From Gilvimarinus algae (GTDB lineage: Bacteria > Pseudomonadota > Gammaproteobacteria > Pseudomonadales > Cellvibrionaceae), in the NCBI RefSeq assembly GCF_030518215.1, contig NZ_JAULRT010000062.1, positions 620,001 through 684,000 of the forward strand: 64,000 nt of DNA, read 5' to 3'. This document shows, one piece after another, positions 53,057 through 62,204 of this stretch (position 1 is its first letter; each line of letters starts with the position of its first letter). The translations under genes and the position numbers were made by a program. The notes below the pieces were generated by a model. That model saw only the letters and a program-made list of their open reading frames with translations. It searched no databases and had not been told where the DNA came from.

Positions 53057-53887
53057 ATGTATCTGTGCCCCGTCTGTAAAGCGCCGCTCGCGCAAAAGAG
53101 TGGCGGGCTTGGCTGCGAGCAGGGCCATAGCTTCGATCGCTCGCGCAAAGGATATGTGAACCTGCTCTTGTCGCATCGGATGAAATCCCGCCAGCCTGGC
53201 GACAGTAAAGAGATGATCGAGGCGCGCAGCGCCTTTCTCTCGGCCGGGTACTATCGACCGTTGGTGGAGGCACTGGCCGCCGTGTGCCAGAGATATGACG
53301 TTGGCCATTTGCTCGACGCCGGCTGTGGCGAGGGCTACTACGCCAGCGAACTGGCCCGCCGCGGCGTTAACGTGGCCGGAACGGATATCTCCAAAGCGGG
53401 GATTGTGGCCGCCTGCCGGCGCGATAAAAACCCCGCCTGGTGTATCGCCAGCATCAGCGACTTGCCCTATGAGACTGGCTACTTTGACGCCGTCCTTTCG
53501 GTGTTTTCGCTGGTCGATGAGGCGCAGTTTATCCGGGTGCTCAAGCCCGGCGGTATTGTGATTTTCGTGGGCCCGGGTGAGGATCACCTGCCGGCGCTGC
53601 GCGCGGGTTTGTACGAGTCTGTGCGCCCCTACAAAAGCGACAAGCCCGATCGCTACTTTACCCGGTTGCAGGACATTGAGCGGCAAACGCTGCGTTTTCC
53701 TCTGGCGCTTGAAGAGCGCTCAGCCATTGAGCAGCTGCTGAAAATGACGCCGCACTATTGGAACACCAACCTCACTCAGCACGAGAGGCTGTTTGCTCAG
53801 GCGCCACTGACCGATACGGCCGACATGCAAATACGGGTATACCGACGCGACTCCGATCCCGTCACGCCCTCCGATCTTAGCCTGTGA
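53057..53887 (+). CDS. rlmA: 23S rRNA (guanine-N1)-methyltransferase
   Basis: 276 residues from the ATG at 53057, matching the E. coli RlmA N-terminus; a GTG at 53033 would add eight residues. It methylates guanine 745 of 23S rRNA (E. coli numbering). The N-terminal zinc finger has CPVC and CEQGHSFD, followed by KGYVNLLLSHRMKSRQPGDS. The SAM site is LLDAGCGEGYYA (near residue 86). PDRYFTRLQDIERQTL is typical of the family. It stands alone after the divergent CvpA-type gene. Confidence 0.92.
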   Translation: MYLCPVCKAPLAQKSGGLGCEQGHSFDRSRKGYVNLLLSHRMKSRQPGDSKEMIEARSAFLSAGYYRPLVEALAAVCQRYDVGHLLDAGCGEGYYASELARRGVNVAGTDISKAGIVAACRRDKNPAWCIASISDLPYETGYFDAVLSVFSLVDEAQFIRVLKPGGIVIFVGPGEDHLPALRAGLYESVRPYKSDKPDRYFTRLQDIERQTLRFPLALEERSAIEQLLKMTPHYWNTNLTQHERLFAQAPLTDTADMQIRVYRRDSDPVTPSDLSL

Positions 53888-54046
53888 TGGCGAAGCCTTT
53901 CGGCTACACTCTATAACGCATTGGCGGCCGCCTCAATCGGCGTGCGGCTTACCTTTCTTCCTCTGGGTGTTATGGCGGGGGACTTCAAGGTTTAACGGCG
54001 GCAGCAAACGGGACGCACTGACGCAGCCCGAGTGCAGGAGGCGAGT

Positions 54047-55219
54047 ATGCAAGCGCGGTTTTGTCAGGTGGTGGTTCTTTGGTTATCGGCGTGCCTGTCG
54101 GCGGTTTGTCAGGCGGTCGAGTGGCCCCAGCAGATTGAGGCGAAAGAGGGCACCATTGTGGTGTACCAGCCGCAGCCAGAGCGGCTCGCGGGCAACTTAC
54201 TCACCGGTCGGGCGGCGATGTCGTTGGAGCTGAAAACCCAGAGCGAGCCGGTGTTTGGCGCTTTTTGGTTTTCGGCCAGGCTGGATGTTAATTCCGATTC
54301 GGGTCAAGCGCTGGTGAGAGACATCAAAGTTACCCGCGTGACCTGGCCCGACTCCTCTGAGACCGATGAGGCTCGATTTACCGAGGTGGTGGAAACGTCC
54401 CTGCCGCAAACCGGGTTTGTGATCGCAACCGAGGCGTTAAGCGCCAGTCTGCAGGGCGCGGAGCTTGAGCGCAAAAGTCTCGATGCCATCAAAAACGAGC
54501 CGCCCGCCATTGAGTTTCGCGAACACCTCGCCGTGCTTTTACTCTACGATGGCGAGCCGCGGTTTTTCGCGGTGGACGACACGCCCTATGAGCGCGCGCT
54601 CAATACGCCCTTTGCCGTTGTGCGACGCAAGGGAAGCCAGAGTTACTACCTGACCAGCGGCGATTTTTGGTACAGCGCCGGGCAACCACTGGGGCCCTGG
54701 AAGCCTATTAATGCGCCGCCAAAGGATTTGGTCGCCCTGATACCCCAATCCGCTGACAATGCCGCGGTGAATGCGCCTACACCTGGCGAGGCGCCCGACG
54801 TCGTCGCGACCACCCAACCCACGGAGCTGGTGGTGAGTGATGGTAAGCCGCGCTGGAAAAGCCTCGATGGCGGTGAGCTGCTTTATGTCGAGAACACCGA
54901 AACGCCCTGGATTCGTGATGTTCAGGCCGGCACCATGTATCTGTTGTTGTCCGGGCGCTGGTTTCGCGCCAAGCAGGCCTCGGGCCCCTGGGTCTTTGTG
55001 CGTGCCGATCAGCTGCCAGAGAGCTTTCACAATATTGCGCCTGACTCGGACATCGGTGGGGTCCGTACCTCGGTAGCCGGCACCGAAGAGGCTCAGGACG
55101 CGGTACTGGACGCTCAGGTGCCGGAGACGGCCGCGATCAAGCGAAGTGAGGACTCTTTTAAGGCCGAGTACGACGGCGAACCGCAGTTTGAAGCGATTCC
55201 CGGCACCGAGGTGGCCTAG
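54047..55219 (+). CDS. N-terminal part of a large exported envelope protein, ended by an in-frame TAG
   Basis: 390 residues from the ATG at 54047, set by AGGAGG at 54036-54041, with a signal peptide ending near VCQA. The body (VYQPQPERLAGNLLTGRAA, AVFAFWF-like strands, YYLTSGDFWY, LSGRWFRA, GPWVFV) resembles proteins annotated in other Proteobacteria as carbohydrate-binding family V/XII-like. Those proteins continue uninterrupted into a second half. Here a TAG at 55217-55219 falls where homologues, from memory, have Tyr in a YAVNT-like motif. The frame stays open after it, through AVNTG and on to 56248. The product is therefore truncated unless the amber codon is read through. It might also be a base error. 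The role of the family is unknown. Confidence 0.75.
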   Translation: MQARFCQVVVLWLSACLSAVCQAVEWPQQIEAKEGTIVVYQPQPERLAGNLLTGRAAMSLELKTQSEPVFGAFWFSARLDVNSDSGQALVRDIKVTRVTWPDSSETDEARFTEVVETSLPQTGFVIATEALSASLQGAELERKSLDAIKNEPPAIEFREHLAVLLLYDGEPRFFAVDDTPYERALNTPFAVVRRKGSQSYYLTSGDFWYSAGQPLGPWKPINAPPKDLVALIPQSADNAAVNAPTPGEAPDVVATTQPTELVVSDGKPRWKSLDGGELLYVENTETPWIRDVQAGTMYLLLSGRWFRAKQASGPWVFVRADQLPESFHNIAPDSDIGGVRTSVAGTEEAQDAVLDAQVPETAAIKRSEDSFKAEYDGEPQFEAIPGTEVA

Positions 55220-55240
55220 GCAGTCAATACCGGATCTCAG

Positions 55241-56248
55241 GTGTTGAAAATAGCGGGGCACTACTACGCCGTAGACAATGGCGTTTGGTTTGAGTCGGCA
55301 TCGGCCAAAGGCCCCTGGGCCGTCGCCGACAAGGTGCCCAGCGATAAGATACAGCAAATACCGCCGAGCTCACCGGTCTACAACACCACCCATGTTCACG
55401 TGTATGAGTCCACACCCGAGGTCGTTTACGTTGGCTACACGCCGGGTTACCTTTGGTCCTTCCCCTACTACGGCGTGCCGGTGTACGGCACTGGCTGGTA
55501 CTACCCGCCGTACTGGGGCAGTTACTATTATCCTCGTCCACCAACCTGGGGCTTTCACGTCGGTTATAACCCCTGGACGGGCTGGAACTTCGGCGTCAGC
55601 TGGAGCAATGGTTTTTTCAGCATGGGTGCCAGTTGGCACGGTGGCTGGAGTGGGCCCTATCACCCGGGTGTGTGTTGCAATGGTTGGTACGGCGGAGGCT
55701 ACCATCGCCCGCCGGTGGTGATTAACACGGGCGATATCAATATTGGCAACAACATTAACATTGGTAACCGCGCGACGGTTCAGAATAAATTGGGCAATAG
55801 CACCCGCTTGGGCAGCGGGCGCGCCAGTCTCTATCATCAGCCCGCCAATCGCGCACGCAACGCCAGTCCAGCGCAGGCGCGCGGCCAACTAAAAATGGCG
55901 CGGCCGGCGCCTACGCGCGCCAATAACGTGTTTGCCGATCGCAGCGGCAATGTGGCCCGGCGGGTGGATGACCAGTGGCAAGTGCGCAACAAGGGGCAGT
56001 GGAGCACAGAGCACAGCACGCTCAAACCCTTGCCGAACCAGACGCACGACAGGGCGACCCAATTTCATCAGTCCCACCCCGATTACCAACTGCCCGAGCG
56101 AACCTCCTCGGCCAATCGCGGTCAGATGCACGGTTCCGGTGGCATGCACTCGTTTGATCGCTCGGGGTTGAATCGCGATTTTCACTCGCGCCAGCGCGGC
56201 ATGCAGCGCTCTATGCCCAGAGGCGGCGGTATGCGCTTTCAGCGCTAG
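55241..56248 (+). CDS. C-terminal part of the amber-split envelope protein
   Basis: It is in the same frame as the preceding gene, directly after the TAG at 55217. The GTG at 55241 lacks a convincing ribosome site, so independent translation is doubtful. The first segment (HYYAVDNGVWFESASAKGPW) continues the repeat style of the N-terminal half. Then comes an unusual Tyr/Trp/Gly/Pro-rich stretch (about residues 60-155) with GYLWSFPYYGVPVYG and many further aromatics. The basic tail is rich in Arg, Gln, Asn and His. Without a signal of its own it could not be exported if made alone. I therefore see it as the second half of one gene spanning 54047-56248. Confidence 0.65.
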   Translation: MLKIAGHYYAVDNGVWFESASAKGPWAVADKVPSDKIQQIPPSSPVYNTTHVHVYESTPEVVYVGYTPGYLWSFPYYGVPVYGTGWYYPPYWGSYYYPRPPTWGFHVGYNPWTGWNFGVSWSNGFFSMGASWHGGWSGPYHPGVCCNGWYGGGYHRPPVVINTGDINIGNNINIGNRATVQNKLGNSTRLGSGRASLYHQPANRARNASPAQARGQLKMARPAPTRANNVFADRSGNVARRVDDQWQVRNKGQWSTEHSTLKPLPNQTHDRATQFHQSHPDYQLPERTSSANRGQMHGSGGMHSFDRSGLNRDFHSRQRGMQRSMPRGGGMRFQR

Positions 56249-56280
56249 TATTTTTAATGAATTTAGTAAGGGAGTTCGTT

Positions 56281-56619
56281 GTGAAAGTGTCTGCTGTTAC
56301 CTTGCGCCGGGTGTTGTGCGTGTTTGTTCTGTTGGCATGCGTCGGCTGTGGCACGGTCAATACCACCTTGCGTGGCGATCACTATGTGTCGTCTTCGCTG
56401 CGCAAGCATGAGAGTGCCTGCGGCAGCCTGCCGCGCGTTTATAGCGGTGTCGGTTATGACCTGTGCCGGCTCAATGCCGCCGCGCCCAATGATCTGGTAT
56501 GGCCGGTGTTTTTGTTGCCGGTGATGGCCGTGGATTTGGTGTTGTCCGGTGCGGCGGATACCCTGGTGCTGCCATACACAGCGGTGCGCCAGTACCGCGA
56601 TGGTTCCATAACGCTCTAG
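56281..56619 (+). CDS. YceK/YidQ-family lipoprotein
   Basis: 112 residues from the GTG at 56281, which has AAGGGAG eight bases upstream; an ATG at 56257 lacks such a site. The N-terminus is a lipoprotein signal ending in LLACVGCG. The mature part (YSGVGYDLCRL, then PVFLLPVMAVDLVLSGAADTLVLPY) matches the YceK/YidQ family of small outer-membrane-associated lipoproteins of unknown role. Its TAG stop lies inside one arm of an 18-bp inverted repeat. It follows the amber-split gene by 32 bp and may share its transcript. Confidence 0.88.
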   Translation: MKVSAVTLRRVLCVFVLLACVGCGTVNTTLRGDHYVSSSLRKHESACGSLPRVYSGVGYDLCRLNAAAPNDLVWPVFLLPVMAVDLVLSGAADTLVLPYTAVRQYRDGSITL

Positions 56620-56686
56620 CAGCAACTGTGTTCAGATCGGGAGAGCCATATAAGCCCATCGCGATTTAGAACACAGTTGCTGCTAG
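56616..56686. repeat. Perfect 18-bp inverted repeat around the YceK stop
   Basis: CTAGCAGCAACTGTGTTC (56616-56633) is perfectly mirrored by GAACACAGTTGCTGCTAG (56669-56686) with 35 nt between the arms. The stop codon of the lipoprotein gene is part of the left arm. There is no T-run after it. It may be a transcription terminator, a processing hairpin or a short non-autonomous mobile element. Confidence 0.85.
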
Positions 56687-56788
56687 CCACACATAAGTAG
56701 TGTAAAGCCGTGTTGTGACTGCGCTGGGTGTATCGTTAAATAAGTGAACGTGATGAACGATCTGCTCAATAGGAGGCCGTAAAAGATT

Positions 56789-57592
56789 ATGCGACTGCCA
56801 AATCCGGGACTCGGGACTTTCCGCTTAAAAGACGAGGCTGTGATCGAATCGGTGTGTTCAGCGCTGGAGCTGGGTTATCGCCATATCGATACTGCCACCC
56901 TTTATGATAACGAGCAGGCGGTAGGGCGCGCGATTGTACAAAGCGGCATCGGCCGGGCAGAGCTGTTTGTCACGACCAAGGTCTGGTTTGACTCTCTGGC
57001 CGGCGAGGGCGTTGTGGACTCTCTGCAGGCAAGTCTTGAGCGACTCGGTCTGGACTATGTGGATCTCGCGCTGATTCATTGGCCCTCGCCGGGCGACGAA
57101 GTGCCTATGGCTCATTATATCGCGGCGCTCAACGACGCCCGTGAGCGGGGCTTGACTCGTCATATTGGCATTTCCAACTTTACCATAGCGCAGGTGGATG
57201 AGGCTCTGGCGGCGCCCGGTGGCGAGCACATGGTCACCAATCAGATTGAGGTGCACCCATTTCTGGCCAATCGCGCTCTGGTAGAGCACTGCCAGCGCCG
57301 AGGCCTGACCGTTACCGGCTATATGCCGCTGGCCGTGGGGAAGGTAATGGACGATCCCGTGTTGCAGGATATTGCCAGGGCGCATCAGGCAACACCGGCG
57401 CAGGTTGCTCTGGCTTGGGTGGTGAGCAAAAACATCGTGGTTATTCCATCGTCAACAAAACCCGCCCATCAAAAAGCCAACTTGCAGGCCATGGATTTAG
57501 TGTTAAGCGAGCAAGAGTATCAACGTATTGATGCACTCGATCGCGGCGAGCGCATCGCCAATCCGGATTTCGCCCCCCAGTGGGATGCCTGA
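56789..57592 (+). CDS. dkgB: 2,5-diketo-D-gluconate reductase B-like aldo/keto reductase
   Basis: 267 residues, the DkgB length. NADPH-dependent reductase of the AKR5 group, acting on 2,5-diketogluconate, methylglyoxal or other aldehydes. The catalytic tetrad is visible: Asp in YRHIDTATLYDNE (with the Tyr), Lys in FVTTKVW, His in ALIHWPSP. IVVIPSSTKPAHQKANL is the NADPH block. AGGAGG lies 12 bp before the ATG. It stands alone between the inverted repeat and the metal-efflux genes. Confidence 0.92.
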   Translation: MRLPNPGLGTFRLKDEAVIESVCSALELGYRHIDTATLYDNEQAVGRAIVQSGIGRAELFVTTKVWFDSLAGEGVVDSLQASLERLGLDYVDLALIHWPSPGDEVPMAHYIAALNDARERGLTRHIGISNFTIAQVDEALAAPGGEHMVTNQIEVHPFLANRALVEHCQRRGLTVTGYMPLAVGKVMDDPVLQDIARAHQATPAQVALAWVVSKNIVVIPSSTKPAHQKANLQAMDLVLSEQEYQRIDALDRGERIANPDFAPQWDA

Positions 57593-57669
57593 TGAGACTT
57601 CCGCAGACCATCCCTATTTGTTATTCTCTGCGGCCTTGTTCGCTTTTACAGGCTGCCTGAAATAAAACC

Positions 57670-57984
57670 ATGCTGCGTGCACTGATTGTTGTTTTAGCCT
57701 TGACCGTCGTTGCCCAGGCAACCTTGGCGGCAGCCGACGCGCATATTTTGCATCAGGTGTCCGGTGAGCTTGAGCACCATCATCAAGTGTCACCCCACGA
57801 CGGACCCAGCGAAGACGGTGGCGCCGATCACGGTTGTCAGCACTGCTGTCACGGCCACAGCGTAAAAGGTGTCTCGGCGGTGGGCTTGGTGTTTGTGCTG
57901 CATCATGGCAAACCGCTGAGCGCGATTACCGCAGACCACACCGGCTTGTCGATCGCGCCCGATTCTCCCCCTCCCATTTCCTGA
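57670..57984 (+). CDS. Small exported His-rich protein of a metal-efflux operon
   Basis: 104 residues with a signal peptide ending near TLAAA. The middle is rich in His, Cys and Asp (LEHHHQVSPHDG, then DHGCQHCCHGHS), suggesting periplasmic binding of Zn, Co, Ni or Cu. It ends in a Pro-rich tail. Small proteins of this type often head czc/cus-like operons. The RND adaptor gene follows 81 bp downstream. The metal is not determined. Confidence 0.75.
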   Translation: MLRALIVVLALTVVAQATLAAADAHILHQVSGELEHHHQVSPHDGPSEDGGADHGCQHCCHGHSVKGVSAVGLVFVLHHGKPLSAITADHTGLSIAPDSPPPIS

Positions 57985-58065
57985 CATTTCCAGAAATCAA
58001 CACTAACGAAAGTCCGGCGACTGTGTCGCGGGGCGATCCTTCACGTTTACGCGGGATGTCAGATT

Positions 58066-59028
58066 ATGTTTTACAAGGTTCAACCGGGCCACTGGCGCGG
58101 TGTCTTTTTTTGCCTGAGTGTTTTTCTTTGGGCCCCCTTTGCCTTATCCAGCGATGAGCATGGTGCTCACGCACACGACGATCACGACCATGACGAACAC
58201 GCAGCGCAAGGCGTGCGTTTAACCGACGACGCTTTGCAGCGTTTTGGCGTGCAGCTCGCCGAGGCGTCGCCCGGTCGTATTCGCCCAGTGGTAAAGCTGC
58301 CGGGCCAGATTCATTTAAACGAAGAGGCGGTGGCACACATTACGCCGCGCTTTCCAGCCAAAGTGTTGGAGGTACTGGCGCGCACCGGCGATAAGGTCAA
58401 CGCCGGGCAGGTGTTGGCAAGAGCCGAAAGCTCGGAAACCCTCGCGCGCTTTGAACTCAAGTCACTGATCAGAGGGCAGGTGATCGAGCGGCACATTACC
58501 CTGGGCGAGCACTTACAACCCAGCGACAACGCCTTTGTGGTTGCCGATCTTTCGACGCTTTGGCTCGATATTGCGCTCTACCCTCAGCAGTGGCGCGCCG
58601 TGCAAATTGGTCAAACGGTGAGCGTGCAGGGGGTCGATGGCGCAGAGACCGTGGAGGCGCACATTGGCTACATCGCGCCCACCATCAACGAGCAGACACG
58701 CACCGGTCTCGCTCGTGTGTTTTTGGACAATCGCGAGGGGCGTTGGAAACCTGGCATGTTTGTCGAGGCCAGTCTCCGCCTTGGGGACTACCCCGAGTCA
58801 GTGGTGGTGCCCCTGACTGCGGTGATTGATCTGGAAGGTGAGCCGGTGGTTTTTGTCGCCGACAAAGGGCAATGGCGTCCTCAGCCGGTTCAGCTGGGGC
58901 GCAAAGACTCCCGGCAAGTTGCGATTGTCCAAGGCCTTAGCGCCGGGCAGCGCTATGTCAGCGACGGCGGGTTTGTGCTGAAAGCACAGTTGCAAAAGTC
59001 GGAATTCGAATCCGGCCACAACCACTAA
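58066..59028 (+). CDS. Periplasmic adaptor of a heavy-metal RND efflux system (CzcB-like)
   Basis: 320 residues with a signal peptide ending near FALSS, followed by a His-rich segment (HGAHAHDDHDHDEHAAQ). The biotinyl-lipoyl halves (LPGQIHLNEEAVAHI, TGDKVNAGQVLARAES) flank an unusually short or absent hairpin. The beta-barrel part (WLDIALYPQQWRAVQIGQTV) and membrane-proximal domain follow. At 320 residues it is shorter than CzcB, which normally carries a longer hairpin to meet the outer-membrane factor. The pump gene begins 11 bp after it. Confidence 0.9.
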   Translation: MFYKVQPGHWRGVFFCLSVFLWAPFALSSDEHGAHAHDDHDHDEHAAQGVRLTDDALQRFGVQLAEASPGRIRPVVKLPGQIHLNEEAVAHITPRFPAKVLEVLARTGDKVNAGQVLARAESSETLARFELKSLIRGQVIERHITLGEHLQPSDNAFVVADLSTLWLDIALYPQQWRAVQIGQTVSVQGVDGAETVEAHIGYIAPTINEQTRTGLARVFLDNREGRWKPGMFVEASLRLGDYPESVVVPLTAVIDLEGEPVVFVADKGQWRPQPVQLGRKDSRQVAIVQGLSAGQRYVSDGGFVLKAQLQKSEFESGHNH

Positions 59029-59039
59029 AGGAGACAGCT

Positions 59040-62000
59040 GTGCAAAAAGTGATTGATATGGCGATTGCCAATCGCCTGCTGATTGGCGTGGTCTTCTTGG
59101 CCGTTTTGCTTGCCGGCGCCTTGTCCTATCGCACGCTGGCGGTGGATGCCTATCCGGATATTTCCCCGGCACTGGTACAGCTATTTGTGGAAACCGAGGG
59201 CCTGGCGCCCGAAGAGGTGGAAAAGTACGTGACCTATCCGCTCGAGACGAGCATGAGTGGTTTGCCAGAGTTGGAGTCGGTGCGCTCGGTGTCCAATTTT
59301 GGGTTGTCCGTACTCAACTTGTATTTTGCCGAGGGTACTGACATTTACTTCGCCCGTCAGCTTGTCAGTGAGCGGCTACAGAGTGCCCGTGAGGCCATTG
59401 CCGAGGGCTATGGTGAGCCGGTAATGGGGCCAGTGAGCACAGGGCTGGGGCAGGTATTGTTCTACGTACTGGAAGATACAACAGGGCAATACACCTCAAC
59501 GCAGTTGCGCACCTGGCAGGACTGGCTGGTGAAACGCAATCTTGAAACCCTGAAAGGCGTTGCCGAAGTCTTGTCTATCGGCGGGCACGTTAAACAGTAT
59601 CAAGTGCTGATTGACCCTCTCGCTCTGGAGCGTTACGACGTCAGCTTACCTCTGCTCAAGCAGGTGATTGAAAACAACAGTGCCAATGTCGGTGCGCAGT
59701 TTATCGTGCGCAACGGTGAGGAGTACGCCATTCGTTCGGTGGGTTTGGCCACAGACGCGGAGGCCATAAAGCGGGTGGTGATTAAGCACGAGGGCGGCAC
59801 GCCGGTTTACCTGGAGCAGCTGGGTCGCGTGGAAATCGGCGGTGCGATTCGTCGCGGAGTAACCAGTAAAAACGGCGCCGGGGAAGTCGTGGTGGGTATG
59901 GTGTTAAAGCTGATTGGCGCCAACACATCGGACGTTATTCAGCGGGTTAAGAGCGAGCTTGCTAGCCTGAACCAGCGCCTGCCCGAGGGGTTAGAAGTGC
60001 GCCCTTACTATGATCAGGCACAGCTGGTTAGCGCCGCCTTGGACACGGTGAGCTCTGCTTTGTTGCAGGGTGTGGGATTGGTCACTCTGGTGCTTTTTGT
60101 GTTTATGGGAGGCTACCGGGCAAGCTCGGTGGTGGCATTGTCTATTCCTTTTTCTGTAGCCTTTGCCCTTGTGGCGATGAATTTTTTTGGCATTACCGCC
60201 AATCTGATGTCGCTCGGTGGCCTGGCGATTGCCATAGGGTTGATGGTGGACGGTGCCGTTGTCGTGGTAGAAAACATCGACAGACGCTTGCGAGCCGATC
60301 CCGAGCCACCCAAGCTTGCGCTGATTGCCCAGGCGGCGGGAGAGGTAGCGCGCCCCATCGTCTTCGCGATTGCGATTATTATACTCGTGTTTTTGCCGCT
60401 GTTTAGTTTACAGGGCGTGGAGGGAACGACCTTCCGCCCCTTGGCTCAAACCGTCGCGCTCGCGATGCTGGGTTCTCTGTTTTACGCTTTATTGGTGGCG
60501 CCGGTTTTGGCCGGCGTGCTCATGAGAGCAAAACGAATCGCAGGTAGGGCTAAGGCCGGTGAAAGCTCAGAGCCAAGTTGGCTAATGCGCGGCTTTTTAC
60601 GTGTTTACACACCATTGTTGAACCGCGCCCTAAAGCACTGGCGGTTGGTGGGCCTTGCCGCCGTGTTGCTTCTTGCGCTGGGAGCTATCATAGCGCCACG
60701 CCTGGGTTCAGAGTTTGTGCCGCGGCTCAACGAAGGCGACTTATTGATTCGCGCCACCATGGCACCGACCATTTCGCTCGACGGGGCGCAGCAACTGATC
60801 GGTGAGTTTGAACGGCAGTTGCTTCGCGAGTTTGAGGAGGTCGAACAAGTGGTTTCACGCATCGGCCGTGGTGAAGTGGGTGCTCACGCCGATCCGGTCA
60901 ATAACGCCGAAATTTTTGTCGCACTGAAACCTCAGGGCCAGTGGCGGGCGGCTTCCTCCCTCGATGGTTTGTATCGGGCCATGAGTGAACGATTCGCGGA
61001 TTTTCCCGGCGTCAAATTTACGTTTACCCAACCCATTGCGGCGGCCGTGGATGAGCTGCTAACCGGCACTAAGGCCGAGCTGGCGCTCAAGCTCTATGGC
61101 GACGATTTGACCTACCTCGCCGATAAGGCGGCCGAACTTGAAGCGGTGTTGCGTCAGGTGCCGGGGGCGAGCGATGTCCAGCGCGATCAGCTCAGCGGCA
61201 GCGGGCAGCTGCAGATTACGCTTAAGCGCGATGCCATTGCCCGCTACGGCTTTAATGTCAGCGAGGTCCAGCAGGCGCTGCAAATTGGGGTCGGTGGTGC
61301 ACGCGCCGGAGAGGTCTTTGAGGGCGTGCAGCGCTTTGATATTTATCTGCGACTGCAAGAGCCCTACCGCCACAGCGCCGAGGCCATTGCAGCCCTGCGC
61401 CTGACGAGCCCCGGCGGCGCCAAGGTCACACTGGAGCAGTTGGCACAGATCGAGGAGGTCACCGGGCCGCGCCAGATCACGCGGGAAAACAATCAGCGCT
61501 TTGTGACCGTACAGGCTAATGTGCGCGATCGGGACATCGGCTCGTTTGTCGCTGAGGCCAACCGAGCGATTGATCAAGCCGTGAGCCTCGAGCCGGGCTA
61601 TGTGTTGCGTTGGGGTGGGCAATTTGAGTTGCAGCAAAAAGCCAATGCCCGACTTGCGCTGGTGATCCCACTGACTCTGGCGCTGGTAACTCTCATGATT
61701 TACCTCAATTTCCGCTCATTTATCAGCACCGCGCTGATTATGTTGACCTTACCCCTGGCCTTGGTGGGTGGTGTGGTGGCGCTCTGGCTGGCGGGCCTCA
61801 GTGTATCTGTACCGGCTTCGGTGGGTTTTATCGCGCTGTTTGGCATCGCCTTGGAAAATGCGCTGGTTCTGGTCTCGGCGATCAATCTGTTGCGCGAGCG
61901 CGGCTGGGCCCTTGCCGAGGCCTGCCGCGAGGCGGCCTGTGCCCGCCTGCGACCGGTGCTGATGACGGCGGTCACTTCAGGACTGGGTTTGCTGCCGCTG

Positions 62001-62141
62001 CTTTTTGCTACAGGCACGGGCAGTGAGGTGCAAAAGCCGCTGGCGACGGTGGTTGTTGGTGGTTTGGTCAGCGCCACCTTGGTGACGCTGCTTATCGTGC
62101 CCGCGTTCTATCATTGGTTTTGTGGTGTAAAAAAAGGGTAA
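59040..62141 (+). CDS. Heavy-metal efflux RND pump (CzcA/CusA family)
   Basis: 1033 residues, GTG start with AAAGGAGA upstream. Twelve membrane segments and two large periplasmic loops. The transmembrane-helix-4 motif reads AIAIGLMVDGAVVVVENIDRR, giving Asp and Glu for proton relay. The first Asp of the CzcA DFG..(I/V)D signature is replaced by Ala, as in CusA-like pumps, so a zinc-type assignment is not secure. SEFVPRLNEGDLLIRATM and the N-terminal LAVDAYPDISPALVQLF are typical of the HME-RND group. It extrudes metal cations from periplasm or cytoplasm. No outer-membrane factor gene lies nearby in the window. Confidence 0.93.
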   Translation: MQKVIDMAIANRLLIGVVFLAVLLAGALSYRTLAVDAYPDISPALVQLFVETEGLAPEEVEKYVTYPLETSMSGLPELESVRSVSNFGLSVLNLYFAEGTDIYFARQLVSERLQSAREAIAEGYGEPVMGPVSTGLGQVLFYVLEDTTGQYTSTQLRTWQDWLVKRNLETLKGVAEVLSIGGHVKQYQVLIDPLALERYDVSLPLLKQVIENNSANVGAQFIVRNGEEYAIRSVGLATDAEAIKRVVIKHEGGTPVYLEQLGRVEIGGAIRRGVTSKNGAGEVVVGMVLKLIGANTSDVIQRVKSELASLNQRLPEGLEVRPYYDQAQLVSAALDTVSSALLQGVGLVTLVLFVFMGGYRASSVVALSIPFSVAFALVAMNFFGITANLMSLGGLAIAIGLMVDGAVVVVENIDRRLRADPEPPKLALIAQAAGEVARPIVFAIAIIILVFLPLFSLQGVEGTTFRPLAQTVALAMLGSLFYALLVAPVLAGVLMRAKRIAGRAKAGESSEPSWLMRGFLRVYTPLLNRALKHWRLVGLAAVLLLALGAIIAPRLGSEFVPRLNEGDLLIRATMAPTISLDGAQQLIGEFERQLLREFEEVEQVVSRIGRGEVGAHADPVNNAEIFVALKPQGQWRAASSLDGLYRAMSERFADFPGVKFTFTQPIAAAVDELLTGTKAELALKLYGDDLTYLADKAAELEAVLRQVPGASDVQRDQLSGSGQLQITLKRDAIARYGFNVSEVQQALQIGVGGARAGEVFEGVQRFDIYLRLQEPYRHSAEAIAALRLTSPGGAKVTLEQLAQIEEVTGPRQITRENNQRFVTVQANVRDRDIGSFVAEANRAIDQAVSLEPGYVLRWGGQFELQQKANARLALVIPLTLALVTLMIYLNFRSFISTALIMLTLPLALVGGVVALWLAGLSVSVPASVGFIALFGIALENALVLVSAINLLRERGWALAEACREAACARLRPVLMTAVTSGLGLLPLLFATGTGSEVQKPLATVVVGGLVSATLVTLLIVPAFYHWFCGVKKG

Positions 62142-62204
62142 TGGCATTGGAATCCGTGTTTCAGGCATTGCTACAATAAGGCTTATGGTATTGGGGAGTT
62201 CGGT

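Noticed and set aside
52880-53686. N-terminal extension of the CvpA-type protein
   Set aside because: It is antisense to rlmA, lacks any family signal, and ends in a low-complexity segment before the proper CvpA start.
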